NCBI GenBank assembly: GCA_020431945.1
Contig: JAGQHH010000350.1
Coordinates: 1 to 16,254 of the forward strand
Reading direction: 5' to 3'
DNA length: 16,254 bases
Origin: Cyanobacteria bacterium HKST-UBA02
GTDB lineage: Bacteria > Cyanobacteriota > Vampirovibrionia > Obscuribacterales > Obscuribacteraceae
Positions 6,999-13,666 of the stretch are shown one piece after another. Each line of letters begins with the position of its first letter. The first letter of the stretch is position 1. The position numbers were made by a program, and so were the translations under genes. The notes under the pieces were generated by a model, which worked only from the letters and a program-made list of their open reading frames with translations, did no database searches and was not told the origin of the DNA.

Positions 6999-7554
6999 AT
7001 TCAATTCGTTGATCGCCATATTTCTGATCCAGTGCGTATGCTCGTGCATGTGCTCAAGCTTGTGCCCGGCGGCGCGCGCTCAAAGTCAGAATGGAGGCCA
7101 GGCCGGAGAGCAGGCTGGCGAGCAAACGAATTCAAAAAAGCCTGAGATCCAGAAGGACGAGACAAAGGACTCTGTCAGCGAAGGCGGCTCCTACGCGAAC
7201 TGGTTCTCCCGTCCTGTCGCCACTGAAACGCCCTTCACCATTCCGGCCGAGCCGGGGCCCGGACCGCTCCGGAAGCTTCGTGGCGAGCTTTACGGACAGA
7301 TCAAGGCAGCAAAGAAACGTGGCGTGGGTATCGATCCTTACTTGAAATGGTGCAATGAGCTGGAGACGATGGCGGCGGAAGGCCAGCCCGAGGAGAAAGT
7401 CAGGGAAAGACTCTTTTTCATTCTCAATCACCTGCATTCCCAGATGAACAGGGGCGCCAGGATTCGTTACGACCTCCGCGCCGGCGGCCCCAAAAGACCG
7501 GGCTGGAGCATCCTGGGAGACGACCGGGTGCCTGTCCATCTCAAGCCGAAGTGA
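6985..7554 (+). CDS. Small secreted protein of unknown family
   Basis: The 189-residue product has a basic start (MGRIRF), a hydrophobic core (about 8-24) unusually rich in cysteine (CVCSCMCSSLC, residues 17-27), and an ARA-Q cleavage-type site near 31-33, so it is probably exported by Sec. The mature part begins with a Gln/Gly/Glu/Lys-rich flexible segment (~34-68) holding a short AGEQAGEQ duplication. A compact C-terminal region follows (~75-189) with predicted helices around PLRKLRGELYGQIKAAKK and KVRERLFFILNHLHSQ. No lipobox is evident (LIQC lacks a small residue before Cys). I do not recognise the family. No Shine-Dalgarno precedes the ATG. It ends 9 bp from the stop of the convergent 1291-residue gene. 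Confidence 0.82.
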   Translation: MGRIRFNSLIAIFLIQCVCSCMCSSLCPAARAQSQNGGQAGEQAGEQTNSKKPEIQKDETKDSVSEGGSYANWFSRPVATETPFTIPAEPGPGPLRKLRGELYGQIKAAKKRGVGIDPYLKWCNELETMAAEGQPEEKVRERLFFILNHLHSQMNRGARIRYDLRAGGPKRPGWSILGDDRVPVHLKPK

Positions 7555-7563
7555 GATGATTCC

Positions 7564-10500
7564 TCAGTCTCCCTCACCGTCCATGTCGCCTTCGAGATAG
7601 TCTCGGGTGAGGTTGCGGGCACCACCGCGGCGCTTGGAACCGGAGCCCTGGTTTTTGTTCTTCTTGCCGCGACCGTCGCCTTCTTCTTCGAAGTCACGGT
7701 CTTCACCGCGCTCCTTACCCTTGCCTTTGGTCCGCTTCAGGAAGGCTTCCCGTAAAAGCCGCTCCATATCGGTCTGGGGCGGACGGCTCCAGTCGAACAT
7801 ATCGGTCATGGGCGAGGCTTCCACCTGCTTACCAGGCCCGACGAGAGTCTCCTCGCCACCGCCAACGTTTTTGCTCCCTTCAAATACCGGAGGCTTCACC
7901 ACCTTCTCTGGCGGATCTACAATTTTTGCGGACAGGTTCGTCTGACCGGCGTCCGCGTCTCCCTGATTTTGGGTTTCCTCGGCTGCCGGTGGCTTAGCGA
8001 TTTTCTCCTGCTTTCCCAGGCCGCCGTCTCCTCTGTCTCGATTGCGAGGGCCGCCTCTCTGGTCGCGCGGGTTGCCGCCACGACCACCGCCGGGGCCGCC
8101 GCGCCCGCCAAAGTCGCCGCCCGGTCTGGGATCTCTTATCTTGCCTACGATCATGTCGTGGACGATCTGCTGAGCCCGGCCCATGGCAGTCGGATCCGGA
8201 ACCATACCCTCCAGAGCAGCCATGGCGAGCTGCTCGTTGGCCGCCACTTCTGGGCTGTTGGGACTGTTGCGCCGGGTCTTGTTGGCATTGAAGATGGCGT
8301 CGAGCACCGTGGTCACATCCGAGATGTTCTTCGCTCCCGGAAGCATGATCTTCAGAAGCTCGGCATACTCAGGAGCGGCCGTCTCGGGATTGAGCTTGGA
8401 GGTGATGTTCTTGAGCTTGGGATGATCCTGGCCGCCGAGATCGATAAGACGATTGCGAATGGTGGCATCCTGAATATCGAGAAGCTCGTTCAGGCGATCC
8501 ATTCGATCGACGACGGTGTTTCCTTCTTCCCGGGGAGGTCTCCCCACCGGATTGTTTCTGGTATCAGAAAGATTGGCCTCTTCGAATTTCGCCCGGATAT
8601 CAGCCGGCAGAGTATCGCTGGCAGGTTTAGCCACCGGCTGCGTGGTGTTGATGTCCATATAATTGGACCGGATATACCGGGAAAGCTGTCTTGGCAGAGC
8701 AAGATCGAGAATCTCGTGCGGCTTGGCGCCATCAGGGGCGGTGGCTTCCGCTTCTTTGAAGCGCTCCCGGACATAGTCGGCAAGCCAGTCGGGAAAATCA
8801 GGTATCGACTTGGCCGGTCTGGAGAGGAAGCGATGATAGGACTCCAGGGGTCCCTTGCCATCAGGCGAAGCTTCGGAAGCCTCGACAATCGGATCCCGGG
8901 CGAGAACCTTGGCACTGGGCACCCAGAGCTTGGCCAGATTGGGAGGCGGAGCCTCGGCAGGCAGGCCTTCCGGTCTGTGGGTGACATAGTCGAGCCATTG
9001 CTTGAACTCAGCCGGGCTCAAATCGCCGAAATTCTCGGTGAGCTGCCGGGCATGACCGGGGGTTTGATCGTTAGCGAAAAGCTGCCAGAGCCGTCTTCCT
9101 TTGGACAGACTGGATGTTGCATCACCGGCGCCGGCTGTGTCGTTGCCGGTTCTGCCCGTATTATCGACAGGCTCCACCGATGCAGTCTTACCATCCGGAA
9201 TGCTCAGGCTACTGGCGGTGGATTTGACACCGGCTTCGGCTTCGGCCCTGGTCATCCAGTCGACAATGTCGGGATCGAGCCCTTCGCGCTGGCGAAGCTG
9301 GCTGGTACCATCGGCGGACTTTTCGTAGAACTGGGTCTCGGAGCTCTCGGCGAAACGATGACCGACCCTGCCGTCAGGCATATAGATTAGAGTGGCGTAG
9401 CTGGGCTTCTCTCCACCGGTCTGGTAGTAGAAAATCTGCCCGCCGTCTTTCGTCTCCAGAACTTTGAACTCGGCAGCGGAGTTGGCGTAGTCATACACCC
9501 TGTGACCGCCCTTGCTATAAACCAGATCACCCCTTCCTTCCATGGGGTGGAGCGGCCGGGCGAAATCAGACGGAACCGAATTCGGATCGGAATCGATCAG
9601 GCCGGGCTCCGGCGCCTTCACACCTTCGATGGTCGGGAAGCGACCCAGGCTGTTTGAATGCTCCGGAGCATAATAATCCACCGGTCCGGCGATCTGGCTG
9701 GCCGGATGCCTGGCGGCATAGTCGATGACCGAAGGCACCAGATCGGGATTGTTGTTCATCCAGGTGAACAGGTTGTACCGGAACTGGGCATAGTTCGCGG
9801 ACTCCATGGGGAGATCTTTGACGAGATTGACGAAACCGGCGAAACGCTGTGCCTGCTCTTCGGTGAGCTTGAGACTGACAGGCTCGGAGGAGCGTGGCGC
9901 ACTCTTGCCTTCTTTGAGCAGATAAGCTTCTTTGACCACGATCTCGAGACGCTTGTTTCCGGTCTCCTGGGCATAACGGAGAAGCTCGGGGCCTTTGTCG
10001 GCACCCTCGTTGCGAGCATAATCGAAGAATGGCGCTGTACGACTCGGCTGCTGGCTCTGGGGATCGGCGGCGAGCTTGGCCAGAGCCTGACCCCGGACCG
10101 TCAGGGCGGTGGGCTCGTCTATCTTGTAAGAGTCTTTGACCAGGTCGATGAAAGCCTTGCTATCGAGCTGGTTGGCCATCTCGAGCATGATGGTGCCCAT
10201 GCTCTTGCCCTCACCGGCGGCGAATTCCTTGAAGGTAGCGACATTGGCCTCGGTAGGCTCTTGCACGGCGCGAATGGCCGAATTGGCGCCACGCTGGAAG
10301 GTCTCGACCACAGCCGGATCGCCGGTGACATTGAATTTGATCGGCTCGGCAGCGGTCTCCGTTCCGGCAAGGGCAGTTTCGGGGGTAGCTATGCGGCGGT
10401 CCCCGGCAGTGCTCTTCTCAGCAGGCTCCACCTCGAGGCGGGCGGCTTCGATCTTGCCTGAAAGAATTTCCGGACCGGTGCGAGTCTCTGCTGAAGCACC

Positions 10501-11439
10501 AGGTTCGGCAGCCTTCTCCGGGGCCCGGCCGGGAACCGAATGGAAGGCTCCCAGTCCGCCGCCCACCAGAACCATGGTGTATGTAGTCTTGCCCAGACTC
10601 TCCAGACTGGGATCGTGACCGAGAACGACTACACCTGCGGCTTCGCTGGCAAGCGCAGCAGGAACACCGGCCAGGGCCGGGTTGAGGATGCGATTCTCCA
10701 TGGCCCGTCCCACCAGGGTAGTTTCGCCGGCGGCGGCGCCGAAAGCCTTGAGCCCGATAGTGGCAGCAGTGAGGGTGCCGAAAGTGGCCGCCCCCACCAG
10801 ACCATGCTTGGCTCTGGCAGCAAAGAAATTGCCTTCCGAAGGATCCGTGGGCGACAGTATCGCGTCATGCAGGAAACCGGCTGTAGCACCTTCTGCGATC
10901 GCCACCGTGCTCGGCCGGTAAAGAAGGCTCTTGCTGCCCAGGGCGGTCATTTCGGCGGCGGTGGTCCGGTAGCCGCCCAGAGCGCCTTTACTGACCTTGA
11001 AGGCTGCTACGAACCAGGGGAGCATGCCGGCGGTGCCGCCGACCGTCTGGGCATGCCATTCGGCGCTGCCGAAAACCGTCGGTTTGGGAGCATCCATGAA
11101 CTTGGTGGAAGCAGCCAGATCCGAATGGAAAGGAGCACCCACTGTATGGTCGATGAATTGAGAGACTCCGGTGACCGGTCTCTGGGCCAGGGAATAGAAA
11201 AAGCTGTGAGTCGCCTCCCCGGCCAGGCTCCGCTTTACCGTGTCGAAGGGCACAGGCTGAGAAGTTTCCGAAAAAGACGTACCGGTACCGGTAGACATCG
11301 AGAGCAGGCGGTTGCCGCTCTGACCGGCAGGTTTGACGGTGGAAGAATCGCTGGCAGCAGCAAGAAGCCGGTTAGAGGTCTCTTCTCCTCCATCCGTCTT
11401 CACTGTCGCATCATTCGCCCGCTCTATCGAGTCGCCCAT
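7564..11439 (-). CDS. Giant multidomain protein of unknown function with RGG-rich C-terminus
   Basis: A continuous 1291-codon frame has a start preceded by GGGAG (two to three bases away, slightly close). Residues 1-60 are Ser/Thr-rich with a repeated NRLL. Residues ~65-300 are rich in Gly, Ala and hydrophobics (GGTAGMLPWFVAAF, LVGAATFGTLTAATIGLKAF), like membrane-interacting amphipathic helices, but no classical signal peptide is present. A low-complexity Glu/Ala linker leads to a helical region (~370-560), then a beta-like unit (around RGDLVYSKGGHRVYDYA and GGQIFYYQTGG), then further helical segments (~770-1090). About 1103-1140 is an RGG-rich stretch (GGRGGPGGGRGGNPRDQRGG). The tail (~1230-1291) alternates Lys/Arg- and Asp/Glu-rich runs (KGKGKERGED). 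No catalytic motif was found. The gene stands alone between a convergent small gene and a divergent response regulator. Its length and consistent protein character argue against the long antisense frames across it. Confidence 0.92.
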   Translation of the reverse strand: MGDSIERANDATVKTDGGEETSNRLLAAASDSSTVKPAGQSGNRLLSMSTGTGTSFSETSQPVPFDTVKRSLAGEATHSFFYSLAQRPVTGVSQFIDHTVGAPFHSDLAASTKFMDAPKPTVFGSAEWHAQTVGGTAGMLPWFVAAFKVSKGALGGYRTTAAEMTALGSKSLLYRPSTVAIAEGATAGFLHDAILSPTDPSEGNFFAARAKHGLVGAATFGTLTAATIGLKAFGAAAGETTLVGRAMENRILNPALAGVPAALASEAAGVVVLGHDPSLESLGKTTYTMVLVGGGLGAFHSVPGRAPEKAAEPGASAETRTGPEILSGKIEAARLEVEPAEKSTAGDRRIATPETALAGTETAAEPIKFNVTGDPAVVETFQRGANSAIRAVQEPTEANVATFKEFAAGEGKSMGTIMLEMANQLDSKAFIDLVKDSYKIDEPTALTVRGQALAKLAADPQSQQPSRTAPFFDYARNEGADKGPELLRYAQETGNKRLEIVVKEAYLLKEGKSAPRSSEPVSLKLTEEQAQRFAGFVNLVKDLPMESANYAQFRYNLFTWMNNNPDLVPSVIDYAARHPASQIAGPVDYYAPEHSNSLGRFPTIEGVKAPEPGLIDSDPNSVPSDFARPLHPMEGRGDLVYSKGGHRVYDYANSAAEFKVLETKDGGQIFYYQTGGEKPSYATLIYMPDGRVGHRFAESSETQFYEKSADGTSQLRQREGLDPDIVDWMTRAEAEAGVKSTASSLSIPDGKTASVEPVDNTGRTGNDTAGAGDATSSLSKGRRLWQLFANDQTPGHARQLTENFGDLSPAEFKQWLDYVTHRPEGLPAEAPPPNLAKLWVPSAKVLARDPIVEASEASPDGKGPLESYHRFLSRPAKSIPDFPDWLADYVRERFKEAEATAPDGAKPHEILDLALPRQLSRYIRSNYMDINTTQPVAKPASDTLPADIRAKFEEANLSDTRNNPVGRPPREEGNTVVDRMDRLNELLDIQDATIRNRLIDLGGQDHPKLKNITSKLNPETAAPEYAELLKIMLPGAKNISDVTTVLDAIFNANKTRRNSPNSPEVAANEQLAMAALEGMVPDPTAMGRAQQIVHDMIVGKIRDPRPGGDFGGRGGPGGGRGGNPRDQRGGPRNRDRGDGGLGKQEKIAKPPAAEETQNQGDADAGQTNLSAKIVDPPEKVVKPPVFEGSKNVGGGEETLVGPGKQVEASPMTDMFDWSRPPQTDMERLLREAFLKRTKGKGKERGEDRDFEEEGDGRGKKNKNQGSGSKRRGGARNLTRDYLEGDMDGEGD
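8020..8130 (-). other. RGG-box-like disordered segment within the giant protein
   Basis: Here the 1291-residue protein reads as Gly-Arg-Gly and Arg-Gly-Gly units mixed with Pro, Asp and Asn. Such segments bind RNA or drive condensation in known RGG proteins. Whether that holds here is inference. Confidence 0.7.
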
Positions 11440-11655
11440 TTGCTCCCGTGCTCTCTGGCTTTGATATGCCCAAGGCTACGACTATTTAAGAGCGCCAGCA
11501 ATGGGGAATCTCCCATCTCTGAATAAGTAGAAAGATAGATAAGGCCAAGATCAGTACTCGGTATAAGAATCACCGGGCGCGAGAGCGTCTCATAAGATAG
11601 TCCTGCCCGGTTAAAGATGAGGGACCAATAGGGGTATGATCACAACATCCCCCCT
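11440..11655. other. Divergent intergenic region, no gene seen
   Basis: About 260 bp separate the start of the giant minus-strand gene from the response regulator. Apart from the promoter-like elements at its right end I find no ORF with a ribosome site, no terminator and no RNA gene. AT-rich stretches (around 11484 and 11520-11545) could hold the minus-strand promoter, but no hexamer pair is convincing. Confidence 0.5.
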
Positions 11656-11684
11656 TTGTCAGAAATTTCATACATACGTATGAC
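11656..11684 (+). promoter_or_regulatory. Promoter of the response regulator with embedded palindromes
   Basis: TTGTCA (11656-11661, 5/6) is separated by 17 bp from TATGAC (11679-11684, 4/6). Two palindromes lie between or across them: GAAATTTC (11662-11669) and CATACGTATG (11673-11682), the second overlapping the -10. A regulator bound there would block or shape transcription. Autoregulation by the downstream gene product is possible but not shown, and OmpR-family sites are usually direct repeats. The predicted transcript start is only about ten bases before the ATG. Confidence 0.5.
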
Positions 11685-11701
11685 TCGCAAAAGGCGTGTC
11701 T

Positions 11702-12388
11702 ATGGCGAAAATTCTTCTAGTCGAAGATGAAGAGGACATTTCAGATCTGATCACGGCGTGGCTGGCCAAGGACCACCATGTTGTGGAAGTGGCAAGCTCC
11801 GGCGAGGCCGCCCTCGATTTGCTGAGGGTCTATCCTTTCGATGTCCTGATTCTGGACTGGATGCTTCCCGGTATCAGCGGTGTCGAGGTCTGCCGGGACT
11901 TCCGGACCAGGGGCGGCACAACACCCATTCTGATGCTCACCGCCAAGAGCCATGTCAATGAGAAGGAACGGGGACTCGACGCCGGAGCCGACGATTATCT
12001 CACCAAGCCTTTCGAGCTCAAAGAGCTTTCTGCCAGGATCAGGGCTCTCCTGCGCCGCCCGGTGTCTTTTTCGGGTACCGTCCTGAAAGTCGGCACCATC
12101 GTTCTCGATACATCCACACACCAGGTCACCAAAGATGGCGAAGAGCTCCAGCTTCTCCCGAAGGAATTCGCCCTCCTCGCCTTTTTCATGAGACACCCGA
12201 ACCAGGTCTTCAGTGCCGAAGCACTTCTGGACAGGGTCTGGTCCTCGGATTCGGAAGCATCCCCCGAAACGATCCGCACCTATATAAAACGATTGCGCAA
12301 AAAAATCGACGACAAGGACAAACCCTCCATGGTCGGTACTGTGCATGGCGTAGGCTATAAGCTGGTGGCTGCCGAAGAGCAAGAATAG
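11702..12388 (+). CDS. OmpR/PhoB-family response regulator (orphan)
   Basis: The frame opens at a GTG at 11696, but AAAGG at 11690-11693 is well spaced only for the ATG at 11702, giving 228 residues starting MAKILLVEDEED. The receiver domain (1-118) has acidic pocket residues E8 and D9, phosphoacceptor D52 in LDWMLP, T80 in MLTA and K102 in TKPF, so it should be phosphorylated by a histidine kinase. The C-terminal winged-helix domain (~126-223) carries the recognition-helix region PETIRTYIKRLRKKI and the terminal hairpin VHGVGYKL. It therefore binds DNA and controls transcription. No histidine kinase gene lies nearby, so its partner is elsewhere. It is followed 122 bp later by a 75-residue unknown gene with its own ribosome site. 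Confidence 0.97.
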   Translation: MAKILLVEDEEDISDLITAWLAKDHHVVEVASSGEAALDLLRVYPFDVLILDWMLPGISGVEVCRDFRTRGGTTPILMLTAKSHVNEKERGLDAGADDYLTKPFELKELSARIRALLRRPVSFSGTVLKVGTIVLDTSTHQVTKDGEELQLLPKEFALLAFFMRHPNQVFSAEALLDRVWSSDSEASPETIRTYIKRLRKKIDDKDKPSMVGTVHGVGYKLVAAEEQE

Positions 12389-12510
12389 AAGCAAGTCTTC
12401 GTAGAACTACGAGAGAAATCTCCCGGGGCGGCGATTTGTTCCACACTTTTGTCACATTCTTTTCCTAGGATGGAAACATCGAAAGGGATGTGACGGGTGG
12501 AGACCAAAAG

Positions 12511-12738
12511 ATGTCGCACAAAGCAAGAATAACTGACCAGTTCGGAAGGTACTACAACCTCAAGTCCTTGCAACCGCTCAATCTTGCCGAGCTTCAGTAT
12601 CTCCACAACGACAGCCTGACACCGACGACGAAAAGCGGATTCATCGGCAAATGTGTTGAATCTTTCAAGACCAACTTCCCTCGCATCAAGCAGTGGGCCG
12701 AGGATCTCTTCTTCGAACCGGTGGCTCCCCAGCGCTGA
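12511..12738 (+). CDS. Small conserved-looking soluble protein, unknown
   Basis: GGTGGAG (12496-12502) lies eight bases before the ATG at 12511, giving 75 residues starting MSHKARITDQFGRYYNL. The open frame could begin at a GTG at 12490 (82 residues), but that has no ribosome site. The protein is soluble, aromatic- and leucine-rich in its first half (YYNLKSLQPLNLAELQYL) and basic and helical in the second (ESFKTNFPRIKQWAEDLFF). It has one Cys and no signal peptide. It could be a small adaptor or a partner of the upstream response regulator, but this is only suggested by position. Confidence 0.72.
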   Translation: MSHKARITDQFGRYYNLKSLQPLNLAELQYLHNDSLTPTTKSGFIGKCVESFKTNFPRIKQWAEDLFFEPVAPQR

Positions 12739-12763
12739 CCTATCACTCGATCGAACAATTTTT

Positions 12764-12792
12764 CTGACAAAGGGGCGGACTCAGTTTATACT
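12764..12792 (+). promoter_or_regulatory. Near-consensus sigma70 promoter for the 12847 gene
   Basis: CTGACA (12764-12769, 5/6) and TATACT (12787-12792, 5/6) are separated by exactly 17 bp. This is the best promoter match in the window. The predicted transcript start is near 12799, giving a leader of about 48 bases. Confidence 0.65.
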
Positions 12793-12799
12793 GAGTCCG
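12776..12799. repeat. Perfect 10-bp-arm inverted repeat centred on the -10 box (candidate operator)
   Basis: Arms CGGACTCAGT (12776-12785) and ACTGAGTCCG (12790-12799) surround TTAT. The centre falls within the -10 TATACT, so a dimer bound here would exclude RNA polymerase. It could also act as a hairpin terminator for the upstream 75-residue gene, but no T-run follows (TCGGGG comes next), so operator is preferred. Confidence 0.65.
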
Positions 12800-12807
12800 T
12801 CGGGGTT

Positions 12808-12828
12808 TCAGGTATATTTTCTACCTGA
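12808..12828 (+). promoter_or_regulatory. Leader hairpin next to the ribosome site of the 12847 gene
   Basis: TCAGGTA (12808-12814) pairs perfectly with TACCTGA (12822-12828) over a seven-base U-rich loop. It ends just before GGGAG (12830-12834), the only ribosome-site-like sequence, which is twelve bases from the ATG. The hairpin may influence translation. It would not itself hide the GGGAG. Confidence 0.4.
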
Positions 12829-12846
12829 CGGGAGAGCCACCTGGGC

Positions 12847-13644
12847 ATGAACCGAAAAGACGTAGCCGCGCTCTGTCTCACTTGCCTGTTCGTCATGGCG
12901 GCTTCGCCCGGCGAGGGAAGACAGCCGACCAGATCGACAGCCCGACCGGGGATCAAAGTCCCGCAGCCGGTGGAGCGTGAGCGGCGGTTCTGGGACAACG
13001 CTCCCGGCAATCCTCTTTTTACCAGAACGAGCACCACATACGAAGCACCGACAAAAGAAGACAAGTCCTTCGAAGAAGCAATCACTAGAGCCCAGATAGA
13101 CTACGGCCCCAACTCGATTCAAGCCCTGGAGCAGATCTGGAAAGCAGCATCATATTATGTAACCGCCCACGAATGGCAGAAAGCCAGACCGCTTCTGGAA
13201 GAGCTCGAGAAGCACGATCCCAGGAAGACATCGGACAGCGGTCCGATTCGCTTCTCGGAAGTGCGTAAAGCACTTCTCACAGCCAATCGGGAAATCGAGA
13301 GGACGTCCGATGCCCATCAAAAGCAATACGGCAAGGCAGTCCCTGTCGATTACTCCACATTCGGTGCCCTGGTAAAACCACCGCCCCGGCTCGGTCTCAA
13401 CGGTGCGCTCCCCAAGCAGATCAACGACCCGATCACAGTCCGGGAAGCGGAAGGAGCGAGCGCCGCCATAGGTCCGGCAGGTCCCCTGGGTCCAGGCGGT
13501 CCCAATGCGCCTCTGGGTCCGAAAGGACCGGGCGGTCCAGGAGCGTTCCGTGTCCTGCCCCCTGGCACATACAAGAATCAGATCATCAAATCAGGACGTA
13601 CCACCACCGGCAATGGCGTAACCAATCACCCGGTCTCGCCCTGA
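12847..13644 (+). CDS. Secreted protein with TPR-like core and collagen-like Gly-Pro-X tail (paralog A)
   Basis: The 265-residue product has a signal peptide (MNRK then a hydrophobic core ~6-19, small residues AASPGEG). The core has TTYEAPTK (63-70), AQIDYGP (82-88) and a helical TPR-like segment with W98, Y103-Y104 and QKA (111-113), then SDAH (154-157). All of these recur at the same spacing or in the same order in the product of 15085-16002, so the two are paralogs. Residues 209-232 are eight Gly-Pro-X triplets with one Gly replaced by Ala, a short collagen-like segment. The C-terminus is Thr/Asn/Gly-rich. It is probably exported to the envelope or surface, with the TPR-like part for protein contacts. 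Transcription is likely controlled by the operator-like repeat in its promoter. It converges on the vWA gene with 22 bp between the stops. Confidence 0.86.
   Translation: MNRKDVAALCLTCLFVMAASPGEGRQPTRSTARPGIKVPQPVERERRFWDNAPGNPLFTRTSTTYEAPTKEDKSFEEAITRAQIDYGPNSIQALEQIWKAASYYVTAHEWQKARPLLEELEKHDPRKTSDSGPIRFSEVRKALLTANREIERTSDAHQKQYGKAVPVDYSTFGALVKPPPRLGLNGALPKQINDPITVREAEGASAAIGPAGPLGPGGPNAPLGPKGPGGPGAFRVLPPGTYKNQIIKSGRTTTGNGVTNHPVSP
13471..13542 (+). repeat. Collagen-like Gly-Pro-X segment
   Basis: Eight tandem triplets (GPA GPL GPG GPN APL GPK GPG GPG) occur within the 12847 protein. The codons are mostly GGT-CC(N) and the DNA is imperfectly repetitive, typical of short bacterial collagen-like stretches. 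Eight triplets is short for a stable triple helix. Confidence 0.8.
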
Positions 13645-13666
13645 GCTGACCTTTCGCTACTCCTAA

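Noticed and set aside
6803..7012. 69-codon plus-strand frame before the secreted protein
   Set aside because: No ribosome site, mixed composition, covers the hairpin leader and overlaps the start of the real gene in another frame.
7969..9390. 473-codon open frame on the plus strand opposite the giant protein
   Set aside because: No ribosome site, composition like a mirror of the opposite strand (Gly/Arg/Ile/Leu-rich without domain character), and the minus-strand gene is longer and runs through it without a break.
9658..10461. 267-codon plus-strand frame within the giant gene
   Set aside because: Antisense shadow of coding sequence on the minus strand.
10540..11526. 328-codon plus-strand frame running past the start of the giant gene
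   Set aside because: Antisense shadow; Gly/Arg-rich, no ribosome site, no domain.
12399..12412. Small hairpin (TCGTA/TACGA) after the response regulator as a terminator
   Set aside because: Five-base stem without a following T-run; too weak to call.
12776..12799. The 10-bp inverted repeat as an intrinsic terminator of the 75-residue gene
   Set aside because: It is followed by TCGGGG and not a T-run, and it coincides with a good promoter; operator is the better reading, though dual use is not excluded.
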